In this document: positions 17,575-26,242 of the stretch, piece by piece
How the letters are laid out: each line of letters begins with the position of its first letter
How positions within the stretch are numbered: the stretch's first letter is position 1
Assembly: GCF_900176645.1 (NCBI RefSeq)
Contig: NZ_FXAN01000014.1
Span: 1-64,000, forward strand
Direction of reading: 5' to 3'
Length of the DNA: 64,000 bases
From: Burkholderia singularis
GTDB lineage: Bacteria > Pseudomonadota > Gammaproteobacteria > Burkholderiales > Burkholderiaceae
Program-made: the position numbers and the translations under genes
Notes under the pieces: model-generated
The model's input: the letters and a program-made list of their open reading frames with translations, nothing else
Database searches by the model: none
Told to the model about the DNA's origin: nothing

Positions 17575-19143
17575 ATGATTGCTCCTCGCTTTTCCCGCAC
17601 CGGGTGCGCCGCGCTTGCCGCACTCGCCGCGTGCGCGCTTGCCGGCTGCACGGTCGGCCCCGATTACCGCGGCGCGCCGAGCGCGCCCGACGGCGTGCAG
17701 CACGCGCGGACGTTCGTACGCGCACCGGCGGCAGGCGTCGCAAGCGTCACGCCCGAGCCGAGCCGATGGTGGCTCGCGCTCGGCGATACATATCTGAACG
17801 ACCTGATCGACGCGGCGCTCGCGCACAACCCGGATCTGCACGCCGCGCAAGCGCGGCTGCGCGAGGCGCGCGCGCAACTCACCCGACAACGCGCCGCGGC
17901 GCTGCCCAAGGCGTCCGCCGATGCCGCCGCGCTGCGCATGCGCGCGCCCGATGCCAGCGTGATCGGCTTGCCCGCGGGCGCGGCGCAAAACGCAGCGATG
18001 CCGGCCGCGATGGCCGGCACCGGCCCGCTGCAGCTCTACACGGCAGGCTTCGATGCGACCTGGGAAATCGATCTGTTCGGCGGCACGCGGCGGGCGACCG
18101 AGGCCGCGTCGGCCCAGGCGGACGCGGTCGAGGCCGATCTCGCCGATACGCAGGTGTCGCTTGCCGCCGAGGTCGCGCAAGCGTATATCGATCTGCGCGA
18201 CGAGCAGCAGCGCCTCGCGCTGTCGCAACGCACGGCCGACATCCAGCAAAAGATGCTCGATCTCACGCTGCAGCGCCGCGCGCGCGGCGTAGCCGCTGAC
18301 GCCGACGTCGAGCGGCTCACGACCCAAGTGGAAAACACCCGCGCGACGCTGATTCCGCTCGACGCGCAAGTAAGCGAATCGCTCGACCGCCTCGCGGTGC
18401 TGACAGGCCGCGCGCCCGGCGCGCTCGACGCCGCGTTGTCCAAGCCCGCGCCGCTGCCCGGGTTGCCGGCGTCGGTGCCGATCGGCGAGCCGGCCGCGCT
18501 GCTCGCGCGCCGCCCCGATATCCGCGCGGCCGAGCGCCGGCTCGCGTCGAGCAACGCGCAAATCGGCGAGCGTATCGCCGACTACTTTCCGAAGCTCACG
18601 CTGATGGGCAATCTCGGCTTTTCCGCGAGCGCGCCCGGCCATCTGTTTCGCCAGCAAAACTTCAGTTGGATGGGCGTACCGTATCTGCAATGGAACGTGC
18701 TCGACTTCGGCCGCACCCAAGGCGCGGTGCGCGCGGCCGAGGCGTCGCGCGACGAGGCCGACGCACGTTATCAAAAGACCGTGCTTGCCGCGCTGCAGGA
18801 CGCGAATGCCGCGCTGTCACGTTACGGCCATCAACGCGAGCACGTCGTTACGCTGCGCAAGGTCGAAACGTCGGCGAGCCATTCGGCGGCGCTGATGCGT
18901 CAGCGCTATGCGGCGGGCGTATCCACGCTGATCGATCTGCTCGACACGCAGCGCGAGGAATTCAGCGCGCAGCAGAACGTGATCGCAGGCCACGCGGAAT
19001 TGCTGAAGGACTACGTATCGCTGCAAAAAAGCCTCGGGCTTGGCTGGCAGCCGGCTGTGAGCCCGACGGTGAGTACGGCCGCGAGCCCGGTTGCGAGTGC
19101 GGTTGTAGGTCAGACGGTGGGTTCGGTTACGAGCCCGAATTGA
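17575..19143 (+). CDS. NodT family outer membrane efflux lipoprotein
   Basis: The TolC-like outer membrane channel of the pump, 522 residues. Its lipoprotein signal ends in LAGC (Cys near residue 22), followed by TVGPDYRGP-like sequence typical of NodT/OprM proteins. Two repeats of the efflux protein domain are visible: one from WWLALGDTYLNDLIDAALAH, and a second around RRPDIRAAERRLASSNAQIG. The last 30 residues are an unusual low-complexity Ser/Val/Ala/Thr tail coded by degenerate short repeats. It begins 14 bases after emrB and is the last gene of the operon. Confidence 0.92.
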   Translation: MIAPRFSRTGCAALAALAACALAGCTVGPDYRGAPSAPDGVQHARTFVRAPAAGVASVTPEPSRWWLALGDTYLNDLIDAALAHNPDLHAAQARLREARAQLTRQRAAALPKASADAAALRMRAPDASVIGLPAGAAQNAAMPAAMAGTGPLQLYTAGFDATWEIDLFGGTRRATEAASAQADAVEADLADTQVSLAAEVAQAYIDLRDEQQRLALSQRTADIQQKMLDLTLQRRARGVAADADVERLTTQVENTRATLIPLDAQVSESLDRLAVLTGRAPGALDAALSKPAPLPGLPASVPIGEPAALLARRPDIRAAERRLASSNAQIGERIADYFPKLTLMGNLGFSASAPGHLFRQQNFSWMGVPYLQWNVLDFGRTQGAVRAAEASRDEADARYQKTVLAALQDANAALSRYGHQREHVVTLRKVETSASHSAALMRQRYAAGVSTLIDLLDTQREEFSAQQNVIAGHAELLKDYVSLQKSLGLGWQPAVSPTVSTAASPVASAVVGQTVGSVTSPN

Positions 19144-19363
19144 AACCCTGACGGCGATGACGGTCTCGGCTTGCGCGCCCGCCCGCGTTACGCGAATGCA
19201 GCCGAAGCGAAGGTCCGCTCGCGCTGCGCTCGATCCATCGCGGACCGCCGATTTCCGCGCACGGGCGACTGAGCGCAGCGCACCGCCACAAAAGAAGCGA
19301 TGCATAACCGGGCGCCAAGCCGCCCGGCGAGTCGCACCGGAAAACCGGCGGCCGCACGCCGCG

Positions 19364-19711
19364 TCACTGCGACCGGCCGTCGTAATGCTGGACGGTAACC
19401 GCGTCGAGATCGATACCTTCGACGCATCGCAGATTGATCGCCGCCATTGGGTTGCCCTTCGGATCGACGCCTTCGCCAAACGGATGAATGCCGCACACCG
19501 CGCAGAAGTGGTGCTTGATCACATGCCGATTGAACGTATAGGTGCTCATGCGCTCCTGCGGCATGAGCAGCCGCAAGCTGGCACGCGGCACGAACCACAT
19601 CAGCGCACCCTTGCGCGAACAGAGCGAGCAATTGCATGCGAGCGCTCCGCCGATTTCGCCTTCGACCTCGAACTTCACATTGCCGCAATGGCAACTGCCG
19701 GTATATAGCAT
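19364..19711 (-). CDS. GFA (CENP-V) domain zinc protein
   Basis: A 115-residue protein of the GFA family, named for the glutathione-dependent formaldehyde-activating enzyme. Zinc-binding cysteines appear in the expected pattern: SCHCG near residue 7, CNCSLC near residue 26-31, and CAVCG near residue 77-80. Most family members are of unknown function, and spontaneous rather than enzymatic glutathione adduct formation is now thought likely for the founding member. The ATG is followed directly by the first conserved strand. It is a single gene with no obvious operon partner. Confidence 0.85.
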   Translation of the reverse strand: MLYTGSCHCGNVKFEVEGEIGGALACNCSLCSRKGALMWFVPRASLRLLMPQERMSTYTFNRHVIKHHFCAVCGIHPFGEGVDPKGNPMAAINLRCVEGIDLDAVTVQHYDGRSQ

Positions 19712-20229
19712 GACCGCCTCCTTGACCAGGACTGAATCGGATAGGCGTCGAGCCGGCTCTGGGGCCGGTTGCCGAGCGCGCGATCACGGTAGCTCAGCCG
19801 ATGGCGGCACGCAATTGGGGAGCTGCCGTAGCGGCGGGTCGGCGGGTCGGCGCGTCGGCGCGTCGGCGCGTCGGCGCGTCGGCGCGTCGGCGCGTCGGCA
19901 AGCATAAACCCCGAGCGGCGATCGCGGCCTGCCGTGACAGGGTCGGCCAAATAGCGCCAGCCCTTCTATCCTGGAAAATTGATCCACGGTCTCCCAGACC
20001 ATCGCACGGTATCTCGAGCCTGCCTTCATGGACCGAATCCGCGAGCGCGCAATATGTCTTAACCGTTCGAAATTGGCCCTATCCGTCGACCCGGGTCCGG
20101 CATGCCGGGTCAAATGCCCGGCACTCAGCACATTGCACGCCAAGCAAAATGAGGAAAGGGGCCCGGGGCCAGCGGCGCATGTAGATTTCTTCTCAATCCC
20201 GAAAGCCGCTGGCAAATCACGACAAGCCG
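19712..20229. other. Gene-poor stretch containing an octanucleotide repeat
   Basis: No supportable gene in these 518 bases. An open frame on the minus strand (19784-20215) is created partly by the octamer repeat and has no recognisable domain. The remainder shows no clear promoter or terminator. Confidence 0.5.
19834..19897. repeat. Octanucleotide tandem repeat x8
   Basis: Eight tandem 8-base units: the first two are gcgggtcg and the next six are gcgcgtcg, followed by a partial unit. It lies in a non-coding gap between the GFA gene and the heme-barrel-like gene. Because 8 is not a multiple of 3, any reading frame across it would shift with copy number. It is a probable variable-number locus. 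Confidence 0.93.
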
Positions 20230-20844
20230 TTACTTCACCCGCCTCAAGGTACTCGAATCGACGTGCGTAAACGGCTTGTTGTACACGTGCAACCCAGTCT
20301 GTTGCGAATACTTTAATTCGTCTCCCGTTATGTCGATATTAATCAAAAAATCATTCGTTTTATCATTTTTCGACATAAATTGCGATTCAGCCACACCATG
20401 CGATTTAAGCGTCATTTTCTCGCCCGCCTTCCCCTCGGCCAAAACGCACACCGCCCGCGGAATACAAAACGCATCGTAGACCATCTGGTTTTTCTTATCG
20501 TAGATCAAATATCCACGCTGATCGTGAAACTTCTTGCGATCCGATCGCCGAAATACCTCTTGCTTGTAATACATCGCGACAAGATATTGCTCGCTCGCAT
20601 TCGTGGCGTCAGCGGCCGGCTCGAACGTCAGCACTTCGTAGTATGGCGATACCGAGGGCATCCCCTTGCCCACTTTCGAGGTAGCTTGTCCAGGAGCAAC
20701 ATCGACGCCACCGGACTCTATGGTCTTCCAGGTTCCAACCAACTTCGCCAACGGCCCAAAATCCATTCCATCGATTACGGTATCTTTTGCATGGGACGTC
20801 ATCGATGCGAAAATCATTGAACAAATAATAAACTTTCTCAACAT
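20230..20844 (-). CDS. Exported protein with heme-binding beta-barrel-like fold
   Basis: A 204-residue exported protein. The signal peptide MLRKFIICSMIFASMTSHA ends near residue 19. GPLAKLVGTWKTIESGG resembles the G-x-W opening of the nitrobindin/heme-binding beta-barrel (FABP-like) domain, and alternating strands follow (YYEVLTFEPA, YLVAMYYKQEVF, GYLIYDKKNQMVYDAF). I consider the fold assignment probable and the ligand unknown. The start is supported by a very strong GGAGGGGGAA ribosome site. Lower GC, with many AAA/AAT codons, sets it apart from its neighbours and suggests acquisition by transfer. Confidence 0.65.
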   Translation of the reverse strand: MLRKFIICSMIFASMTSHAKDTVIDGMDFGPLAKLVGTWKTIESGGVDVAPGQATSKVGKGMPSVSPYYEVLTFEPAADATNASEQYLVAMYYKQEVFRRSDRKKFHDQRGYLIYDKKNQMVYDAFCIPRAVCVLAEGKAGEKMTLKSHGVAESQFMSKNDKTNDFLINIDITGDELKYSQQTGLHVYNKPFTHVDSSTLRRVK

Positions 20845-21409
20845 TTCCCCCTCCATTTCTCGCCATGGACGGATACAGCATATCATATAATATTATCAAG
20901 ATAAGTATTTTCAGAGACAACCTGAAATAATACGATCAAGGATTCGCATATATATTTAAATTGCTCGAAATCCCTTTCGAATCCAATGATTGATTCGCAC
21001 CCTTCCGCAATCGTCCCCTCGCTGTTTCATCGGCCCCGCCGATTTCATCACGCGATATAAACATCATTGCGCCAATATTCCAAAGTACTGACGCATAAAC
21101 CAAGAAAATCAAAGCGCCGGTGCCATTGCGCCAAACAGCAGGTTACCGGTCCGAACACATAAACGCGAAAAACTGGATGAATGCTCCGCGCACATTGAGC
21201 CAGGCAATGACGCCGGCGCAGAAACGGCTGCATCCCGGTCAACCGAAATCGGCCCCAATCGCGCCGAACCGCAACGCTACGCCGCCGCCCCTCCCGAGCC
21301 CCGCCCGCATCCTGACCACTATTTGCACAACCGCGCGATCGATTCTGCTTATCCCGCCCGCGGATGTACGATGTTGCGCGCGAAATCGTCAGAACCAGGA
21401 GACACCCAG
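20845..21409. other. AT-rich intergenic region with inverted repeat
   Basis: No gene is recognised in 565 bases between two divergent genes. The part at about 20870-20990 is markedly AT-rich. It includes the inverted repeat TCGAAA-TCCC-TTTCGA (20965-20980), about 120 bases upstream of the heme-barrel-like gene, a candidate regulator site. AGGAGA just before 21410 is the ribosome site of the dehydratase gene. Confidence 0.5.
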
Positions 21410-22558
21410 ATGAAAATCATCCGCCTCGAAACCTTCGTCGTCCCGCCGCGCTGGCTGTTTCTGAAGATCGAAACCGACGCGGGCATCGCCGGCTGGGGCG
21501 AACCGATCGTCGAAGGCCGCGCGCACACCGTCGAGGCGGCAGTGCACGAGCTGGCCGACTATCTGATCGGCCAGGACCCGCTGCGCATCGAAGATCACTG
21601 GCAGGTGATGTACCGCGCCGGCTTCTATCGCGGCGGCCCGATCACGATGAGCGCGATCGCCGGCATCGACCAGGCGCTTTGGGACATCAAGGGCAAGCAT
21701 CACGGCGCGCCCATCCATGCGTTGCTCGGCGGCCCCGTGCGCGATCGCATCAAGGTCTATTCGTGGATCGGCGGCGACCGCCCGAACGACGTCGCGAACA
21801 ACGCGCGCGCCGTCGTCGAGCGCGGCTTCCAGGCGGTGAAGATGAACGGCTCCGAGGAGTTGCAGATCATCGACTCGTTCGACAAGGTCGAGCGCGTGAT
21901 CGAAAACGTCGCCGCGGTACGCGACGCGGTGGGGCCATACGTCGGCATCGGCGTCGATTTTCACGGCCGCGTGCACAAGCCGATGGCCAAGGTGCTCGCG
22001 AAGGAACTGGACCCATACAAGCTGATGTTCATCGAGGAGCCCGTGCTGTCGGAGAACGCGCAAGCGCTGCGCGACATCGCGAACCAGACCAGCACGCCGA
22101 TCGCGCTCGGCGAGCGGCTCTACTCGCGCTGGGATTTCAAGCACATCCTTGAGGGCGGCTATGTCGACATCGTGCAGCCGGACGCGTCGCACGCAGGCGG
22201 GATCACCGAATGCCGGAAGATCGCGACGCTCGCGGAAAGCTACGACGTCGCGCTCGCGCTGCACTGCCCGCTCGGACCGATCGCGCTCGCCGCGTGCCTG
22301 CAGCTCGACGCGGTCAGCTACAACGCATTCATTCAGGAGCAGAGCCTGGGCATCCACTACAACCAGGGCAGCGATCTGCTCGACTATCTGTGCAACCCGG
22401 ACGTGTTCCGCTACGCGGACGGCTTCGTCGCGATTCCGCAAGGCCCAGGGCTCGGCATCGACGTCGACGAGGAAAAAGTCCGCGAGATGGCGAAGACCGG
22501 ACATCGCTGGCGCAACCCGGTCTGGCGGCATGCGGACGGCAGCGTCGCGGAATGGTGA
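21410..22558 (+). CDS. dgoD: D-galactonate dehydratase (enolase superfamily)
   Basis: Converts D-galactonate to 2-keto-3-deoxygalactonate in the De Ley-Doudoroff route. The 382 residues match the E. coli DgoD length exactly. Expected active-site elements are present: metal ligands in GVDFHGR (Asp, with catalytic His), FIEEPVL and [10 protein letters not shown], and the catalytic His in [11 protein letters not shown]. The signature [19 protein letters not shown] is also typical. The ATG at 21410 follows AGGAGACACC; the frame is open upstream to 21323 but adds nothing conserved. No dgoK, dgoA or galactonate transporter is adjacent, so the pathway must be completed elsewhere. Confidence 0.93.
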   Translation: MKIIRLETFVVPPRWLFLKIETDAGIAGWGEPIVEGRAHTVEAAVHELADYLIGQDPLRIEDHWQVMYRAGFYRGGPITMSAIAGIDQALWDIKGKHHGAPIHALLGGPVRDRIKVYSWIGGDRPNDVANNARAVVERGFQAVKMNGSEELQIIDSFDKVERVIENVAAVRDAVGPYVGIGVDFHGRVHKPMAKVLAKELDPYKLMFIEEPVLSENAQALRDIANQTSTPIALGERLYSRWDFKHILEGGYVDIVQPDASHAGGITECRKIATLAESYDVALALHCPLGPIALAACLQLDAVSYNAFIQEQSLGIHYNQGSDLLDYLCNPDVFRYADGFVAIPQGPGLGIDVDEEKVREMAKTGHRWRNPVWRHADGSVAEW

Positions 22559-22696
22559 GCGCTAAGGCCGGCGTCGCGGCGGGGCCAGTCACGCCGCTTC
22601 GCTGTGCCCGGATCGCTTGGCCCGTGCGCGCCGAACGCCCGCGTGGCGCCTCACCGGGCGCCGCGGGCTACGATCGCACCACCACACGCCGCGCCG

Positions 22697-23623
22697 TCAC
22701 CCTGCCGCGATGGGCGCCGTCGACGACAGCACCGCCGCCGCGATAAACACGCCGATCATCGTCACCGCTTCGAGATGCAGCACATTGTTGAATGTATGGG
22801 CATCCTCGGTCGACGCGGTGCGGCGCAACCGCGGCAGCGCCGAAAAGCGGTTCAGCGCCGCGAGCACGGCGGCGAGCGCGACGAGCGCGAGCTTCAGCAA
22901 CAAAACGCGCCCCCACGGGCTCGCGTCGATCGACGCGAACATACCGTCTGTCGCGCGCATCGCGTTGAGCAAGCCGGTGACGAGCACGAACGCGAACGCC
23001 CCCGCCGACGCGCCAGACAGCCGTTGCGCAATGCGGATCAGCGCGCCGCGCGCGACCGACGCGCGCATGGCCGGCAACACCGCCATGCCGCCCGCGATCA
23101 CGAGGCCGCCCCACACCGCCGTCGCGGCTATATGCACGATTTGCACGCCGATCGCCGCCGAAAACACGCCCGAATCGGCAGCGTGTCCCAACGAAGCCTT
23201 GCCGGCCGCGACGATCAGCGCCGCGAGCCCGTACAGCGCGCCCGCGAGCGAGCCGCCCGGACGCACGAACGCGGCGACCGCGAACAGCATCGCGCCGCCA
23301 CACGCGACGCTCCACGCCCAGCCGACGTGAGTCTGCGCGAGCACGGCAGGAATCGCGCCGAACGCGCCGGCCAGGCCCGTGCCGCTCATCGACGCGGCCT
23401 GATAGACGAGCCAGCCCGCATCGGCAAGCACCAGCACCACGGCAGCGACGGCCAGCGACCGCAGCGCCTGCCGCCACGCGGGATGCGACGGCGCGGTGAC
23501 CTTCGTCGCGCCGTCTTGAGCCAGCCACATACCAATCAGCGCGGACCCGACGGCAACTGCGAACGCAACGTCGCCGAGCGCGGCAAGCGCCGCCTGACCC
23601 AACCACAGACTGTCGAGCTTCAT
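22697..23623 (-). CDS. CopD family copper resistance membrane protein
   Basis: An inner-membrane protein of 308 residues with about eight hydrophobic segments. It shows CopD hallmarks: a histidine in a mid-protein helix (VQIVHIAATAVWGGLVIAGG, matching the H-x-x-x-x-x-W-x-G-G motif) and ASLGHAAD just before it. CopD proteins are thought to move copper across the inner membrane together with CopC. No copC or copper sensor lies next to it, so its role in copper handling is inferred. The ATG start is followed by the first membrane helix. Confidence 0.85.
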   Translation of the reverse strand: MKLDSLWLGQAALAALGDVAFAVAVGSALIGMWLAQDGATKVTAPSHPAWRQALRSLAVAAVVLVLADAGWLVYQAASMSGTGLAGAFGAIPAVLAQTHVGWAWSVACGGAMLFAVAAFVRPGGSLAGALYGLAALIVAAGKASLGHAADSGVFSAAIGVQIVHIAATAVWGGLVIAGGMAVLPAMRASVARGALIRIAQRLSGASAGAFAFVLVTGLLNAMRATDGMFASIDASPWGRVLLLKLALVALAAVLAALNRFSALPRLRRTASTEDAHTFNNVLHLEAVTMIGVFIAAAVLSSTAPIAAG

Positions 23624-24035
23624 CGCACACCGCCCGCGCCGCTCGCGCGCGACGCCGCCTGCTCAAGGATCACGTCTGAAAAATGATGGAAATGAGGAAT
23701 TTGCGCGGAAAATTCCGAAAAACAAGAAAAAGAAGACTTCATCGACTCGCATCAGAGAAAAAACCGGCGGCGCCCGGACCGGCTGTCCGAGCGTCGCCCC
23801 CGAGTGTACGGGCATTGCACGCGGCTGCGCAGCTTGCGGCCGTCCGGGCCGCCATTCGCGCGGCAAATTGTCGCAACCGGGCCACGGGATTGATTCACCG
23901 ACTGTGCGTCAAATAGCCGCCATTAACCATCGATGATAGAATGCCGCGTCGCAGCAGCCCGGCTGCCTGCCATCATTTGCTTCTTGCCGTCATGCCGAGC
24001 CGATCGGAGCCCGGTCAGGTCCCCGACGAATAACA
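23624..24035. other. Divergent intergenic region before the cytochrome genes
   Basis: A 412-base gap between copD and the cytochrome c pair. The strand facing the cytochromes has a possible -10 box TAGAAT at 23937-23942, with no clean -35. A/T-rich patches lie at 23680-23730 and 23905-23940. No gene is supported. Confidence 0.45.
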
Positions 24036-24797
24036 ATGGAGTCCCGTGTGTCTTCTAGACGCCTTTTCCGTCCGCTGTTCGCCGTCTTGCTGACGGGCGC
24101 AGCGGGCCTGCTGAGCACTGCGCACGCGCAAACCAAGCCCACCGAGCCAGCCGCCGCGAAGGCGCCGTTGAAGGCGCCCGATACGATGGCCGAGCGCGTG
24201 CGCGGCTGTACGGCCTGCCACGGCACCCAGGGCCAGGGCACCGACAACGACTACTTCCCGCGTCTGGCAGGCAAGCCGGCTGAATACTTGTACAACCAGC
24301 TCGTGAACTTCCGCGACGGTCGCCGCAAGTATCCGCCGATGAATTACCTGCTCACGTATCTGAACGACGATTACCTGCGCGAGATCGCCCAGCACTTCTC
24401 GGAGCAACGTCCGCCGTATCCGGCGCCGGCAAAACCCACCGTGCCCGCGGCCGTCGTCGAGCGCGGCAAGCAGCTCGCGCTGCGCGGCGATCCGTCGAAG
24501 AAGCTGCCCGCGTGCGTCGCATGCCACGGCACCGCGCTGACCGGCATGCAGCCCGCGATCCCGGGTCTCGTCGGCCTGCACAGCGATTATCTGAGCGCGC
24601 AAATCGGCGCATGGCGCTCGGGCACCCGCCATGCGAAAGCGCCCGATTGCATGCACGAGGTCGCGAGCAAGCTGTCCGACGAGGACGTGACCGCCGTGAC
24701 CGCGTGGCTTGCCGCGCAGCCGGCGCCCGCCAACCCCGTGCCGGCCCCGGCCCGTTCGATGAAGACTCCGCTCGCCTGCGGCAGCGAACCGCAATAA
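24036..24797 (+). CDS. Diheme cytochrome c (c4-like)
   Basis: A periplasmic electron carrier of 253 residues. The signal peptide ends near AHA-QTKP. Two class I heme sites are visible: CTACHG near residue 59 and CVACHG near residue 158, each followed by a Gly-rich loop and later a Met that can serve as axial ligand (YPPMNYL). Two fused cytochrome domains are the cytochrome c4 architecture. It is 19 bases upstream of a triheme cytochrome gene, so the two probably form one operon passing electrons from a dehydrogenase to a terminal oxidase. Confidence 0.9.
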   Translation: MESRVSSRRLFRPLFAVLLTGAAGLLSTAHAQTKPTEPAAAKAPLKAPDTMAERVRGCTACHGTQGQGTDNDYFPRLAGKPAEYLYNQLVNFRDGRRKYPPMNYLLTYLNDDYLREIAQHFSEQRPPYPAPAKPTVPAAVVERGKQLALRGDPSKKLPACVACHGTALTGMQPAIPGLVGLHSDYLSAQIGAWRSGTRHAKAPDCMHEVASKLSDEDVTAVTAWLAAQPAPANPVPAPARSMKTPLACGSEPQ

Positions 24798-24816
24798 GGC
24801 AAGGGAGACAGACTAA

Positions 24817-26115
24817 ATGAAACGCAAGTCCCTGTTTGCATTCTCGGCTGTCGCGATCGTCGCGGCAGCGGCCCTCGTGCCGGTCCTGTGGCCCGGCAAC
24901 GACACGCTGCACGGCAACGCCGCCGTCGCGGCCACGCCCGCCGATCAGGCCGCGCTCATCAAAAAGGGCGAATACCTCGCGCGCGTCGGCGACTGTATCG
25001 CGTGCCACACCGTGCGCGGCGGCAAGCCGTTCGCAGGCGGCCTGCCGATGGCCACGCCGTTCGGCACGATGTACACGCCGAACATCACGCCGGACGACAA
25101 GAACGGCATCGGCAAGTGGACGTCGGACGATTTCTACCGCGCGATGCACACCGGCCGCTCGAAAGACGGCAGCCTGCTCTATCCGGGCTTCCCGTTCGCG
25201 AGCTACACGAAGGTCACGCGCGCCGATTCGGACGCGATCTACGCGTATCTGCGCTCGGTCGCGCCGGTGGCGGTGCCGAGCCGTCCGCACGAGCTGAAGT
25301 TCCCGTTTAACAACCGCAATCTGCTGATCGGCTGGCGCACGCTGTTCTTCAAGGAAGGCGAGTACAAGCCGGATCCGACGAAATCGGTCGAATGGAACCG
25401 CGGTGCGTATCTCGTCGAGGGCCTCGGCCATTGCTCGATGTGCCACACGTCGATCAACATGATGGGCGGCCCGGTCTCGTCGTCGGCGTTCGCGGGCGGC
25501 CTGATCCCGCTGCAGAACTGGTATGCGCCGTCGCTGACGAACGACAAGGAACTCGGCCTCGGCGACTGGCACGTCCAGGAACTGTCCGATCTGCTGCAAG
25601 CAGGCGTGTCCAACAAGGGCGCCGTGTTCGGCCCGATGGCGGACGTCGTGCACAACAGCCTGCAGTACATGACGGACGAGGACACCCGCGCGATGTCGAC
25701 TTACCTGAAGTCGATCCCGCAAAAGGCCGAGGCGCCGAAGAACATGCAGTACGAGCCGTCGAAGCAGTTCGGCAACGAGTTGCTCGCGCAAGGCAAGAAG
25801 ATCTACGCGGACAACTGCGCGACCTGCCATGGCGCGAACGGCGAAGGCAAGCCGACCGCGTATCCGCCGCTCGCGCAGAACCGTTCTATCATGATGGAAT
25901 CGGCCGTCAATCCGATCCGCATGGTGCTCAACGGCGGCTATCCGCCGAGCACGTTCAAGAATCCCCGTCCATACGGCATGCCGCCGTTCGCGCAGTCGCT
26001 GTCGAACCAGGAAGTCGCGGCTGTCGTCACGTATATCCGGATGTCTTGGGGCAACAACGGTTCGCCGGTTTCGCCGCAACAAGTGAGCGACCTGCGTTCC
26101 GCGCCGCTGGATTAA
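24817..26115 (+). CDS. Triheme c-type cytochrome (dehydrogenase subunit type)
   Basis: A 432-residue membrane-anchored cytochrome with an N-terminal hydrophobic helix. Three heme sites are present: CIACHT near residue 63, CSMCHT near residue 210 and CATCHG near residue 335. The layout and the PFGTMYTPNITPD motif after the first site are typical of the cytochrome subunit of periplasmic alcohol, aldehyde, gluconate or nicotinate dehydrogenases. No dehydrogenase catalytic subunit is next to it, so its partner is unknown. GGGAGA lies before the ATG. A strong intrinsic terminator follows the gene. Confidence 0.9.
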   Translation: MKRKSLFAFSAVAIVAAAALVPVLWPGNDTLHGNAAVAATPADQAALIKKGEYLARVGDCIACHTVRGGKPFAGGLPMATPFGTMYTPNITPDDKNGIGKWTSDDFYRAMHTGRSKDGSLLYPGFPFASYTKVTRADSDAIYAYLRSVAPVAVPSRPHELKFPFNNRNLLIGWRTLFFKEGEYKPDPTKSVEWNRGAYLVEGLGHCSMCHTSINMMGGPVSSSAFAGGLIPLQNWYAPSLTNDKELGLGDWHVQELSDLLQAGVSNKGAVFGPMADVVHNSLQYMTDEDTRAMSTYLKSIPQKAEAPKNMQYEPSKQFGNELLAQGKKIYADNCATCHGANGEGKPTAYPPLAQNRSIMMESAVNPIRMVLNGGYPPSTFKNPRPYGMPPFAQSLSNQEVAAVVTYIRMSWGNNGSPVSPQQVSDLRSAPLD

Positions 26116-26134
26116 GCGGAGTTTGACGCAAACG

Positions 26135-26176
26135 GGGCGCGGCAGCGGGAAACCGCGGCCGCGCCCTTTGTTTTTT
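26135..26176 (+). terminator. Intrinsic terminator after the cytochrome operon
   Basis: A stem GGGCGCGGC (26135-26143) pairs with GCCGCGCCC (26158-26166). The loop contains a second small stem, GCGG-GAAA-CCGC, with a GNRA tetraloop. The T-rich tract TTTGTTTTTT follows at 26167-26176. Confidence 0.9.
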
Positions 26177-26242
26177 CGGCGACGTCCGCCTTTTCGCGCG
26201 GGCCGTGCGAAGACGCCGCCCTTCCAATAATCAAGAGTCTTT

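Noticed and set aside
13789-19897. Tandem repeats considered as CRISPR
   Set aside because: The units are 6 and 8 bases with no spacers and no cas genes, so they are simple-sequence repeats.
19784-20215. A minus-strand frame of 143 codons
   Set aside because: Its C-terminal part comes from the octamer repeat, no domain or ribosome site is visible, and the frame would shift with repeat number.
22604-23686. A 360-codon Arg-rich plus-strand frame
   Set aside because: Antisense to copD, with low-complexity composition.
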